A stretch of 64,000 nucleotides of DNA from assembly GCF_018771565.1 (NCBI RefSeq), contig NZ_CP076326.1, positions 248,001 to 312,000 of the forward strand. The letters run 5' to 3'. Source of the stretch: Thermoflexus hugenholtzii (GTDB taxonomy: Bacteria; Chloroflexota; Anaerolineae; Thermoflexales; Thermoflexaceae). The notes under the pieces were generated by a model that worked only from the letters and a program-made list of their open reading frames with translations, had not been told where the DNA came from and searched no databases. Below, one piece after another: positions 35,669-44,109 of the stretch; the first letter of the stretch is position 1; the number at the start of each line of letters is the position of its first letter. The translations under genes and the position numbers were made by a program.

Positions 35669-35892
35669 ATCGTCTGCCGGCTTTAACTGCCAAAGAGTTG
35701 ATCCGCGCCCTGGAAAAGGCTGGTTTCCAAGTGATCCGGCAGCGTGGAAGTCATGTCAGACTGAGACACCCCGATGGACGGGTTGTCACGGTCCCTGTTC
35801 ATGCAGGTCAGACAATTGGAAGAGGGCTTTTGAAAAAGATTTTGCGCGATGCAAGAATGTCTGTAGAAGATCTTCTAAAATTGATTGGATAA
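35665..35892 (+). CDS. hicA: HicA-type mRNA interferase toxin
   Basis: 75 residues with the dsRBD-like HicA fold: LTAKELIRALEKAGFQVIRQ, the catalytic-type RGSHVRLRHPDG with its conserved His, and VPVHAGQTIGRGLLKKIL. HicA cleaves mRNA in a ribosome-independent way. The gene overlaps hicB by four bases. The two-gene unit is AT-richer than its neighbours and stands alone between unrelated genes, consistent with horizontal gain. The gap to 36018 holds nothing further. Confidence 0.92.
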   Translation: MNRLPALTAKELIRALEKAGFQVIRQRGSHVRLRHPDGRVVTVPVHAGQTIGRGLLKKILRDARMSVEDLLKLIG

Positions 35893-36018
35893 AGAAAGAG
35901 GCTTTTAATAGGACTTTGGTTGGTAAGGGCGACCTTCCGTTTCAGCGAGCGAACGGTCGGCTGGCAGGGAAGGCCGCCCTCGGTGTTTATGGGGGCAACA
36001 GAAGGAGATGGCCTCTCC

Positions 36019-37047
36019 TCATCCGGCGCCGGCGGGGCCGACGGCTTGGCGCAGCGCTTCCCGCAGGCGCTGGATCTCCGGCTCCCAGCGGGTCTCCCCC
36101 AGGGCGGCCCGCTGATGTTTGCGGAAGGCCAGCTCCGTCGCCAGGGCGTAGATCCATCCCAGCCGCCGGAAGGTGGTCACATCCCCGCGCAGCAGCGCCC
36201 CCCATCGCGCGCCGATGCGACCCAGGATCGATGTGGCTTGCCGATAGAGGGCCTCCGGCAGCACGCCTGCCTCCACCTCCTCGCGGAGATACTGCCGCAG
36301 CCAGCGCTGCTCCCGGGTGAGCCCGTAGAGGGCGATGGCGAAGATCAGCAGCGCCCCTATCCAATCGAAGGGAACCCAGAACAGGCAGACCAGCGGGGAC
36401 TGAGCGGCTTTGGTCAGGGTGGCCACGGTGTTGTGCAGGGCGTGGAAGGCCATCGCCCCGCCCAGGCCCAGGATGGGAGTGGTCAGGCGGACCAGGGCCG
36501 AGGTCGACAGCCGGGCGGCGGCGAACCCCAGGCCGGTGAGGGATGTGAAGGCCGCGTGGTTGAGGCCGAAGACGATGGCCCGGGCGATGAAGTTTTCGAA
36601 CATCCCCCCCAACCCGCCCGCAGAGGCCGCGCTTAGGAAATAGAGGACGTTCTCGGTGGCGGCGAAGCCGAAGCCCACCAGGGAGCCGTAGAGGAAGCCG
36701 TCGTAGAGGCTGTCGATCTCCCGCCGGTAGAGCAGAAAGAGCAAAAAGACGAAAAGCCCTTTGAAGAGCTCCTCCGTGAAGGGCGCGACGAGGATGGAAC
36801 CCAGGGCGCTCCCTGCGCTCTGCCCCAGCGCGGCCTGGAAGACGGCGAAGGTCGGGATCTGGGCGCACAGGGAAAGCAGGACGGTGGGGACGCTGCCCCA
36901 CAGGAAGGCGGCGGCGATCAGCCAGAGGGGCTCCTTCTCGAAGCGGTCGAACCACCAGGCGAAGACCGCGTAGAGGACCATCGGCCCGAAGGCCAGCACG
37001 GGCGCCAGACACAGGGCGATGAGGGGGAATCCTCCCTGGCTCTCCAT
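36019..37047 (-). CDS. PrsW-family intramembrane metalloprotease
   Basis: 342 residues, seven or eight transmembrane helices. PrsW-type proteases cleave membrane-bound anti-sigma factors and related proteins. Active-site motifs are complete: EELFK at 92-96, the FGFAATENVLY segment with Glu132, His164 in FGLNHAAF, and FHALHN at 201-206. The C-terminal 80 residues are a charged cytoplasmic extension (LAFRKHQRAALGETRWEPE) shared with the upstream paralogue. It follows that paralogue by 33 bases on the same strand. The substrate is unknown; no anti-sigma factor is encoded nearby. Confidence 0.85.
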   Translation of the reverse strand: MESQGGFPLIALCLAPVLAFGPMVLYAVFAWWFDRFEKEPLWLIAAAFLWGSVPTVLLSLCAQIPTFAVFQAALGQSAGSALGSILVAPFTEELFKGLFVFLLFLLYRREIDSLYDGFLYGSLVGFGFAATENVLYFLSAASAGGLGGMFENFIARAIVFGLNHAAFTSLTGLGFAAARLSTSALVRLTTPILGLGGAMAFHALHNTVATLTKAAQSPLVCLFWVPFDWIGALLIFAIALYGLTREQRWLRQYLREEVEAGVLPEALYRQATSILGRIGARWGALLRGDVTTFRRLGWIYALATELAFRKHQRAALGETRWEPEIQRLREALRQAVGPAGAG

Positions 37048-37080
37048 GGTTGTCCCTCCGGTCGGGGATGAAGCCGTCGC

Positions 37081-38055
37081 TTACTCCGCCAGGCGGCGCA
37101 GGAGCTCGCGCAGGCGCCGGATCTCCTCCTCCCATCGGGCCTCCCCCAGGGCCGCCTGCTGATGCTTGCGGAAGGCGAGCTCAGCGGCGACCTGGAGCTG
37201 TTGCCCACGCCGCCGCCACGTCGTGGCGTCGCCCCGCAGCAGCGGCCCCCAGCGGTAGGTCAGCCAGCCTCCCGGCGAGCGGAGGACTTCATACAGGGCC
37301 GCCGGGAGGACGCCGGCGGAGACCTCCTCCCCCAGGTAACGGGCGATCCAGGCCCGCTCCCGGCCCATCCCATAGATCACGATGCCGATCAGCAGCAGGA
37401 CGCCCAGGGCGTTGATCAGGGCCCGTATGCCAGCCAGCCCCGGGTTCCAGAGGGTGGGCACGATGGCCAGCTCCCGCAGGCTGTGGAAGAGGAAGGCAGC
37501 CAGGACGCCCAGGAGGGGCCACGCCGGCCGCGCCGGGCTCCGGCTCAGCCGGCCCGCCGCCAGCCCCAGGCCGATCCACCCCGTGAAGAACGCGTGGGCC
37601 AGGCCCAGCGCCAGCGTCCGCCCGAAAGCCCCCTCCAGGCTCCAGCCCCGGGCCGGCGCCCCCACGATGGTGTCCGCAGCAGCGAAGGCGAAGCCGGTCA
37701 GGGCTCCGTAGAGGAAGCCGTCGTAGAGGCTGTCGATCTCCCGGGCATACAGGACGAAGAAGCCGGCCAGGAAGAGGGCCTTGATCACCTCCTCCAGAGC
37801 CGGCAACAGGAAGGCGTTCCCCCAGGTCCCCGCCCATAGCGGATCGAACAGGGCCGCGCCCCCGGCGAGGACCAGGGGCCGCAGCAGGGTCACCGCCATC
37901 TGCGCCAGGCTGCCCCAGAGGGTGGCGGCCCCCATCAGGGTCAGCGGCTCCTTCTCGTAGCGGTCGAACCACCATAGCAGCCCTGCGAACAGGAGGGTGG
38001 GGATCAACGCCCCGACCATGGCGATCCCCAGCGCCGCAATCGCGGATGCCGTCAT
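37081..38055 (-). CDS. PrsW-family intramembrane protease paralogue with altered second motif
   Basis: 324 residues, clearly a duplicate of the downstream gene (shared WWFDRYEKEPL, REIDSLYDGFLYG and LAFRKHQQAALGEARWEEE). EEVIK at 88-92 and the His in LALGLAHAFF are kept, but the ENVLY segment reads ADTIV, so the motif-2 Glu becomes Asp, and HALHN becomes HSLRE. Activity may be reduced or specificity changed. ATG 38055 begins the two-gene operon. The 154-base gap upstream contains a TGTAGGGCAACTGC-type hairpin but no clear promoter. Confidence 0.8.
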   Translation of the reverse strand: MTASAIAALGIAMVGALIPTLLFAGLLWWFDRYEKEPLTLMGAATLWGSLAQMAVTLLRPLVLAGGAALFDPLWAGTWGNAFLLPALEEVIKALFLAGFFVLYAREIDSLYDGFLYGALTGFAFAAADTIVGAPARGWSLEGAFGRTLALGLAHAFFTGWIGLGLAAGRLSRSPARPAWPLLGVLAAFLFHSLRELAIVPTLWNPGLAGIRALINALGVLLLIGIVIYGMGRERAWIARYLGEEVSAGVLPAALYEVLRSPGGWLTYRWGPLLRGDATTWRRRGQQLQVAAELAFRKHQQAALGEARWEEEIRRLRELLRRLAE

Positions 38056-38099
38056 GTTTCACCTCCCGGTCATCTGTTTGGGGAAGGAGCCCGGCCCGC

Positions 38100-38131
38100 A
38101 TGTGGGGCAACTGCTCGCAGTTGCCCTACAT
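38100..38131. repeat. intact GGGCAACTGC inverted-repeat hairpin
   Basis: A 15-bp stem with one G-T pair and a 2-base loop: arms meet at 38114/38117. Related copies are at 20252-20276 and within 57552-57629. Located between two minus-strand genes. Confidence 0.75.
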
Positions 38132-38209
38132 GTCCTGTAGCCGGAAGGCACTCACCTGCCCAGGAGATCTGGAAGGCCCCGGTCCGAAGAGGGCCGGGCT
38201 CCACCGATC

Positions 38210-39055
38210 TCAGCGCGCTTGGTAGGTGAACACATACAGGTAGGTGTAGTTCCCGGTGTCGACGATGTAGCCCGCGAACTTGAGGGTGCCGTCCTCCCGA
38301 TACGCCTCAAAGGCCAGGCTGCCGCTGCTGTGGCTGTAGTAGCCGGGCTCGTTCACGATGCCGTCCTGATCGAAATCCGTGTCGATCAGCGCATACTGGA
38401 ACGGCGTGTTGATCGGCTGGGCGCCCTGGGGAGTGACCAGAAGCCCCTGGAACCCCTGCACGTTGGGGAAGAAAGGACACGGGAAAAGGGTATAGCCCGG
38501 CTGGTCCACCAGAGAGCAATCCCGGTTGACCCGCAGGCCGCCGAAGGGGAACTGCACCTGGATGCTCCCATCCCCCAGCGCTTGCACCTGGATCGCAGAC
38601 CCCGTTCCGGAGGTGAGGGGTCGGCACTGGTTGGCGTTCACATCACAGGTATAGCCGCCGGTCTGGACCAGCGTGAAGCCGCCTCCTCCTGCTCCTCCGG
38701 CTGGGCCGCCTCCGGTGGGTCCGCCTCCCGAAGGCATCCCGGTGGTCCCGCCAGGCTGGGGCATGGTCTGACCGCCGGGCGCGCCGGCTGGGCCGCCTCC
38801 GGCGGGTCCGCCTTCTGAAGGCATCCCGGTGGTCCCGCCAGGCTGGGGCGCCGTCTGACCGCCGGGCACGCCGGTCGGTCGGACGGCCGGGGTGGCTGGC
38901 CGAACGGGTTGCGGGCCCTGTCCGCGGCTCAGCGCGACGACGCCCAGCGCGCACACGCCCAGGCCGACGAGGGCCAGCCCGAGCAGCAGCAGCCCGGCGC
39001 ATCCCCCGCCCACCACCAACGGAAGCCGGCTTCCGGATGATCCCATGTTCGACAT
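38210..39055 (-). CDS. membrane-anchored protein with Pro/Gly repeat linker
   Basis: 281 residues. One transmembrane helix (about 13-43, VVGGGCAGLLLLGLALVGLG) is followed by a low-complexity linker containing two nearly identical 27-residue repeats (GGQT-PQPGGTTGMPS-GGP) and a C-terminal globular domain of about 150 residues with four Cys (TCDVNANQC, RDCSLV, LFPCPFF). The ending DFDQDGIVNEPGYYSHSSG resembles Ca-binding or lectin-like surface modules but no family is assigned. Probably displayed outside the membrane. ATG 39055 is preceded 65 bases upstream by direct-repeat site E. Confidence 0.7.
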   Translation of the reverse strand: MSNMGSSGSRLPLVVGGGCAGLLLLGLALVGLGVCALGVVALSRGQGPQPVRPATPAVRPTGVPGGQTAPQPGGTTGMPSEGGPAGGGPAGAPGGQTMPQPGGTTGMPSGGGPTGGGPAGGAGGGGFTLVQTGGYTCDVNANQCRPLTSGTGSAIQVQALGDGSIQVQFPFGGLRVNRDCSLVDQPGYTLFPCPFFPNVQGFQGLLVTPQGAQPINTPFQYALIDTDFDQDGIVNEPGYYSHSSGSLAFEAYREDGTLKFAGYIVDTGNYTYLYVFTYQAR

Positions 39056-39104
39056 CGCACCCTCCTCTCGGAAAGTCGGTGGGGTCCCTTCTTGCTCGAA
39101 GCAA

Positions 39105-39137
39105 AGAGTAGGCGGGGGTTGTGAACAACCTGTGAAC
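39105..39137 (-). promoter_or_regulatory. GTTCACA direct-repeat site E with TACTCT -10
   Basis: Read on the minus strand: GTTCACA (39137-39131), spacer GGTT, GTTCACA (39126-39120), both heptamers perfect, 11-bp period. Nine bases further is TACTCT (39110-39105), a fair -10. It points at the anchored Pro/Gly protein and lies between that gene and the end of the SARP-type regulator gene. Confidence 0.65.
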
Positions 39138-39163
39138 AGGGAGCCGGGAAGGCGGACCGGGGC

Positions 39164-42100
39164 TTAAATCGGCTCGCCCCGACGGAGGCGTTCGGCCAGC
39201 CAGCGGGTGAGGGGGGCGGGAGGGACCTGGAGCTCCCGACGGAGGGTTTCCACCGCCTCCTCGTAAACGCGCAGGGCGCGGGCCCGTTGCCCCAGGCGGG
39301 ACCAGGCCCGCATCAGGACCTGGTAGCCTTCCTCCAGCCAGGGGGCCTCCTCGATGGCGCGCTCCGCCCAGCGGATGGCCTCCACGGGCTCCTGGAGGAC
39401 CAGTGCGTCCTCCGCCAGGGCCTGGGCGGCTTCGGTGCGCAGCGATCGCCAGCGTTCCTGGTGGGGGATCAGCCAGGCGTCATACGGCACCCCGGGCAGC
39501 AACAGGGGCCATTCCTCCAGGCGCGCCGCCAGCGCCGCCCAGGTCCCCCGATTCATCGGGCGCGCCGCCAGCGCCCGGCGGATCTCCGTTTCCATCTGCT
39601 CCACATCCACTTTCACCACATCCTGCGGATCGAAACGCAGGCTCTCCCCTGCGCTGGCGAAGTAGCGGAAGGGGCCCTTGGGGCGCACCGCCGGCTCCAG
39701 GACCTGATGCAGCCAGGAGAAGAGCCGACGGAAGATCTCCTCCGCCTCCTCGGGATCCCGCTTGGGCCACAGGTCCTCCAGGATGCGCTCCCGGGTGAGC
39801 CACTGACGTCGATGGAGGGCGAAGTATTGCAGGAGGCGGGCGACAGCCGGCCGGGGCCAGGCGGAGTCCGGGAGGAGCTGCCCGCCGCGCCGGACCTCGA
39901 AGCGGCCCAGAAGCCGGATCTCCAGGGGAGGCGGGGGGAGGGATTCCAGGGCCTCCAGGGCGGCGGCTATAGCCTGACGGACCTGGGCGTGGCGCTCCCG
40001 GCGGAGGGCATCCTGCAGGAGCGGCATGGCGGCTTCCTCTCCGGCGGCGGCCAGGGCCTGGGCCGCAGCGTGACGAACCCCCTCGCGGGGATGCCGGAGC
40101 AAGGCCCCGAGCTCGGAGAGAGGCCGCAGGCGTCCCAGCGCTCGGATGGCCTCCGCCTCGTGGATCCCCTCCTGCAGGCAGAGCAGCCAGAGGGCGGTCC
40201 CCAGCTCCGGGTCCCGGGCGGAGAGCCAGTCCTCCCGTCGGATCTGACGAAGGGCGGCGTGGAGGTGGCGGCGCCAGCGGGGATCCCCGGCGGCGTAAGC
40301 CTGGAGAGCCCGCAGGGCCCGCAACCGGGGGAAAGCGGCGCCGGCCCGGGCGGCGATCAAAGCTCCCACGGCCGGGTGGGATTCCGCCTGCCCCAGCGCC
40401 CAGGCGGCCAGATCCCGCTCCAGGGCCACCAGGCCTCGGACGAGGGGGGCCCCTTCCAGGCGCGGCAGGGCCTGCTCCGCGATCCGGAGGGCTTCCTCCG
40501 GGCGGCCCTGCCGGCGGGCCTGCCAGGCCTGGGCCTGGGCGAGGGCTCCCATCCGCTCGGGATGCCCATGGGCCAGATCCCCGGCCCGGGCGAGGGCCTG
40601 AGCGGCGGCGTCCCATCGTTTCTGGCCGATGGCGCCCATCGCCCGGCACCACCAGAACCAGAAATCGTTGCTGGCCTGTCCTTCCTCCACCTCGTGGGCC
40701 AGGGCCTCGATCTCCCGAAGGATTCCTTCCAGCTCGGCCCAGGCTCCGGTCTCCACCGCGAGCAGCGCCCAGCCCATCTGATGGGTGATCCGCTGGGCGG
40801 GCCGCTCCGTGTAATAGGGAGCGTTGGCGGAAAGCAGTGCCCGCGCCGCCTCAAAGCGCCCGGCAGGGATCTCCACGCCCACCGCCTGATTGTGGCGGAG
40901 GAACGCCGGGTAGTGGGGATCTCCCAGCGCCTCCGCCAGGGCCATCGCCTCCTGATAGAGGCGCCGGGCTTCGCTCAGACGGCCCAGGCCGGTGCAGGCG
41001 TCCGCGGCGGTTTTGAGCAGCCGCATGCGCAGGGCCGGGGAGCGCGCCTGCCCCAGCCCCTGCATGCTCCAGGCCAGGCTTTCCCCAAAGCGGCCCTCGA
41101 TGTAGAGCACGGAGGCCAGCATCAGCGAGGCCTGATCCCGCAACGCCGGATCGCCCCGTTGCTCCGCCCAGGCCAGCACTTCCCGGAGGAGCGCGCGGCC
41201 TTCCTCCCAGTAGCCGCCCCGATGGAGCTCCTTGCCCAGGCGGAGCATCAGATCCGGCGCCTCCCGACGCGCGGGCTCCGGGAGGGCCATCACCCAGCGT
41301 CGGAACGTCCGCCGCCGCCCCCGATCCCAGATGAAGGCGTCCGGCAGGGCCCGCAGCAGCCGGACTGCTTCGGCGTCCAGCCCGCCGGCCAGGGCGTGCT
41401 CGATGGCCATCTCCAGGTCGCCCTGTTTCTCGAACCAGGCGACGGCGCGGGTGAAAAGGGGCGGGAGCGGCTCCGGGATGTGCCGGAGCAGGAACTCCCG
41501 GAACAGCTCGTGGTAGCGCCAGCGATCCGGGGATCCGGCGGACTCCAGGAACAGCCGGCGCCGCTGGACCTCCTGCAACAGGCCGGGCAGCTGGGGCAGG
41601 AGATCCGAACGGTCCTCCAGGAGGGCGGCGGCCAGGGCTCCGTTGAACCACAGCGGGATCGCGGTGCGGAACAGGAAGGCGCGCAGCGGCTCGGGGAGGG
41701 TTCGGATCAACGAGCGGGCCAGCTCCTCGAAAAGCCGATCCCGAGCCTCCGGCCACCGCTCCGGGAGAGGGCGGTCGGCGTCAGGCTGGGCGAGCAGGGC
41801 GATGGCCATGGGCCAGCCCCGGGTCCGCCGATGCACCTGGACGGCCGTCCCGGGGTCCACCCCGAGGGCCGCCGCCACCTCGTCGACGGAGAAGGCCAGC
41901 TCCGCCTCCGTCAGCCATGTTTGCGGAAACGGGCCTCCGCCCAGCGGCTCCGGGATCCACCGCCCGGCAACCACCCAGCGTTCCGGGGTCCGGGCGATGG
42001 CCTCTTGCAACACGCCCAGCGCCTCCGGGCCATCGGCGAGGAGATGGACGTCGTCCAGGAGTCGGATGCGGGCTCCCTGAAGGGACGCGAGGACTTCCCG

Positions 42101-42304
42101 GAGGCAATCCGGGTCGATGGCGGATGGCATGAGGCCCAGATAGCGGCTGCCGGGGAGATGGAGCTCCAGGGAGCGCAGGAGCGTGCTCTTGCCGTAGCCG
42201 GGCGGCGCGGCGATCCACACCGTCCCCTGTTGCAGCCCCTCGTGAACCCGCTGAACGAGATGCGGGCGGATCCGGAAGATCGCGGGAGCTCTGCTCGCTT
42301 CCAT
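39164..42304 (-). CDS. STAND/MalT-like ATPase regulator with C-terminal SARP-type DNA-binding and BTAD domains
   Basis: 1046 residues. The N-terminal NTPase has Walker A APPGYGKSTLL near 33-43 and a Walker B-type RIRLLDDVHLL near 76-86. Residues about 290-780 are TPR/HEAT-like helical repeats (LARAGDLAHGHPERM, LLRHPREGVRHAAAQALAAA). From about 793 comes an OmpR-type winged helix (IRLLGRFEVRRGG, LTRERILEDLWP), then a BTAD domain to the end. In Streptomyces, SARP proteins with this C-terminal pair activate operons by binding heptamer direct repeats of 11-bp period; sites of that design flank this gene. Large ATPase-SARP proteins act as signal-dependent activators. An extended -10 promoter lies upstream. 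Confidence 0.85.
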   Translation of the reverse strand: MEASRAPAIFRIRPHLVQRVHEGLQQGTVWIAAPPGYGKSTLLRSLELHLPGSRYLGLMPSAIDPDCLREVLASLQGARIRLLDDVHLLADGPEALGVLQEAIARTPERWVVAGRWIPEPLGGGPFPQTWLTEAELAFSVDEVAAALGVDPGTAVQVHRRTRGWPMAIALLAQPDADRPLPERWPEARDRLFEELARSLIRTLPEPLRAFLFRTAIPLWFNGALAAALLEDRSDLLPQLPGLLQEVQRRRLFLESAGSPDRWRYHELFREFLLRHIPEPLPPLFTRAVAWFEKQGDLEMAIEHALAGGLDAEAVRLLRALPDAFIWDRGRRRTFRRWVMALPEPARREAPDLMLRLGKELHRGGYWEEGRALLREVLAWAEQRGDPALRDQASLMLASVLYIEGRFGESLAWSMQGLGQARSPALRMRLLKTAADACTGLGRLSEARRLYQEAMALAEALGDPHYPAFLRHNQAVGVEIPAGRFEAARALLSANAPYYTERPAQRITHQMGWALLAVETGAWAELEGILREIEALAHEVEEGQASNDFWFWWCRAMGAIGQKRWDAAAQALARAGDLAHGHPERMGALAQAQAWQARRQGRPEEALRIAEQALPRLEGAPLVRGLVALERDLAAWALGQAESHPAVGALIAARAGAAFPRLRALRALQAYAAGDPRWRRHLHAALRQIRREDWLSARDPELGTALWLLCLQEGIHEAEAIRALGRLRPLSELGALLRHPREGVRHAAAQALAAAGEEAAMPLLQDALRRERHAQVRQAIAAALEALESLPPPPLEIRLLGRFEVRRGGQLLPDSAWPRPAVARLLQYFALHRRQWLTRERILEDLWPKRDPEEAEEIFRRLFSWLHQVLEPAVRPKGPFRYFASAGESLRFDPQDVVKVDVEQMETEIRRALAARPMNRGTWAALAARLEEWPLLLPGVPYDAWLIPHQERWRSLRTEAAQALAEDALVLQEPVEAIRWAERAIEEAPWLEEGYQVLMRAWSRLGQRARALRVYEEAVETLRRELQVPPAPLTRWLAERLRRGEPI

Positions 42305-42330
42305 CCCTGGGCCCCTCCAGGGTCAATGCA

Positions 42331-42358
42331 TTGTCGGAGCGGCTTCCGCCGCGACTTT
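42331..42358. repeat. half REP element
   Basis: GGAGCGGCTTCCGCCGCGAC hairpin, one arm of the REP family seen at 30.6, 55.8-57.4 and 62.8 kb. It lies in the leader of the regulator gene. Confidence 0.6.
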
Positions 42359-42422
42359 TGCTTAGGGACCGCGACCTCTGGGTTTCCGCTGCGAACCCGT
42401 CCATGATTACTTGGTTATCCGA

Positions 42423-42431
42423 ATTATACCA
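42423..42431 (-). promoter_or_regulatory. extended -10 promoter of the SARP-type regulator
   Basis: On the minus strand TGGTATAAT: a perfect TATAAT (42428-42423) with the TG of an extended -10; no -35 is evident. The half REP element falls in the predicted leader of about 110 bases. Confidence 0.6.
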
Positions 42432-42469
42432 CCGCCCCAGGGCCGCCGGAGGAAACGCGCCCGCGCATT

Positions 42470-43510
42470 TCAGTTTCCCGAATCGGGCGCGCCTGGATGA
42501 TCCCATTCAGAGGCGGAGGGCCATGGGAAGGGATGGAAGGGGGTCTGACAGGGGGGGCCGAAGGCGTATTCGATGGCGCGCCCCCTCAGGTCCGCGATCA
42601 CGGACCAGAGGGTGGAGAACCCGGGGCGGTGCCCGCAGACCGGCGCCTCGTGATCGCTTAAAGCCCTGCGGAGGCGCTCCCGGGGCGGGCCCTCCCCGGT
42701 TGCAATGTGCTCCGTTAGCCGTTCCTTCCGCCGCATGGAGAACCGCAGATCCCGGCGGCCTCCATAAGGCTGCATCGCCGGATGCTCGTAGTGGTTCGTC
42801 ACCGTCAGGATCCCGTCCTCCGGGAGGCGCACCGCCGCGCAGAGCGGATGGATCTCCACGGCGAACCCCTCCTGGGGATCGGCGACCAGGAGGTTCAGGG
42901 GGAGCATATGCGGCATCCGCAGCAGGAGCTCCACGGCCTCCCCGGCCGAGCGGCAGCGCTCGAGCAGGATGCGGGGGATCAGATGGAAGGGGATCCCGGG
43001 ACGGGGAGGCGGCTCGTCGGCCATCACGGCGTGCAGGGAGACGAAGAGGCCGGCCTCGTTGACCCCATCGTAACGGCCGCCGGGGACGCTGCCCATCATC
43101 CCCAGGGAGGCCAGGCACCCCTCCGGGCGCAGCCCCACCAGATCCCGCCGGCGCTGGATCGGGCGGAAATCGTAATTGCGCCCTACCCACGCGCCCGCAG
43201 GCCCCCACACGGCCCCCGCGGAGCAGGCGAACAGGCGGGCGCGCATGGAGGTGCGACAGACCTGCTGCCAGAGGAGCCGGGGATCCATCCCCTGGGCGGC
43301 GGCGTAGCCTTCGTATTCCTCGATCAAGGGGGGATGCCAGCGGGCCACCAGCCGGCGGCAGGCCTCGGCCAGCTCGGGATCCGGAGGCGGCGGCCACCAG
43401 GGCGGGCGATGGAAAGGCGGATCCAGGCGGCCCAGCTGCGCGCCGATCTCCCGCGGGGTCCCGGCCAGCATCCGCACCCGGTAAGGCGCCGGGGGGAACC
43501 GTTCGGGCAT
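42470..43510 (-). CDS. C45-type (acyl-CoA:6-APA acyltransferase-like) Ntn hydrolase
   Basis: 346 residues. Family signs: FACSAGAVWGPAGAWVGRNYDF-type region in which Cys96 would become the N-terminal nucleophile after self-cleavage and GRNYDF at 110-115 is the family hallmark, then DGVNEAGLFVSLHAV and TVTNHYEHPAM. C45 members hydrolyse or transfer acyl amides (choloylglycine hydrolase-like fold). The usual Cys-Thr after the cleavage point is Cys-Ser here. No signal peptide, so cytosolic. It follows aroQ by 17 bases on the same strand; a metabolic link is not obvious. Confidence 0.8.
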   Translation of the reverse strand: MPERFPPAPYRVRMLAGTPREIGAQLGRLDPPFHRPPWWPPPPDPELAEACRRLVARWHPPLIEEYEGYAAAQGMDPRLLWQQVCRTSMRARLFACSAGAVWGPAGAWVGRNYDFRPIQRRRDLVGLRPEGCLASLGMMGSVPGGRYDGVNEAGLFVSLHAVMADEPPPRPGIPFHLIPRILLERCRSAGEAVELLLRMPHMLPLNLLVADPQEGFAVEIHPLCAAVRLPEDGILTVTNHYEHPAMQPYGGRRDLRFSMRRKERLTEHIATGEGPPRERLRRALSDHEAPVCGHRPGFSTLWSVIADLRGRAIEYAFGPPCQTPFHPFPWPSASEWDHPGAPDSGN

Positions 43511-43527
43511 CGCGCTCCTCGCTTGGC

Positions 43528-43983
43528 TTACGCCCGGCCCTGCGCGGCGCGCTCCTGATGGAGGGCGTATAGCGCTTCCAGGCCCAGCAGGTAGCTGCGC
43601 CAGCCGAAGCCCTGGATCACCCCCTTACAGACCGGAGCGATCACCGAGACCCGGCGCCATTCCTCCCGGGCGTAAAGGTTGGAGAGATGGACCTCCACGG
43701 CGGGCAGGTTCACGGCGGCCAGGGCGTCCCGCAGGGCGTAGCCGTAGATATGGAGGGCGCCCGGGTTGATCAGGATGGCGTCCGCCCAGCCCCGGGCCTG
43801 GTGGATGGCGTCGATGAGGACGCCCTCGTGGTTGGACTGGATGATGCGCAGGGTGACGCCGTGGGCGGCCGCCCACTCCTCCAGCCGGGCGTTGATCTCC
43901 TCCAGGGTCATCGTCCCGTAAATGTGGGGCTCCCGCGTCCCCAGCAGGTTGAGGTTGGGCCCATGCAGCACCAGCACGTTCAT
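43528..43983 (-). CDS. aroQ: type II 3-dehydroquinate dehydratase
   Basis: AroQ dehydrates 3-dehydroquinate to 3-dehydroshikimate in the shikimate pathway. The 151 residues carry [18 protein letters not shown] with the catalytic Tyr, [31 protein letters not shown] with Asn and His, and [15 protein letters not shown]. All active-site residues are present and the length is normal (dodecameric enzyme). No other shikimate gene is in the window. Upstream (43984-44826) lies repeat array II and no recognisable promoter. Confidence 0.97.
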   Translation of the reverse strand: MNVLVLHGPNLNLLGTREPHIYGTMTLEEINARLEEWAAAHGVTLRIIQSNHEGVLIDAIHQARGWADAILINPGALHIYGYALRDALAAVNLPAVEVHLSNLYAREEWRRVSVIAPVCKGVIQGFGWRSYLLGLEALYALHQERAAQGRA

Positions 43984-44109
43984 GGACGAAAGCCTCCTGC
44001 GGATCGAAGGATGGCCGGACCGCTCCGGACGGTCGAAGTTGCAGAACCCGTTCGCTCTGCGTTATCGTTATTTTCCGGCGACTGCCTGCCCGGCGGCGGG
44101 CTTTCGCGC

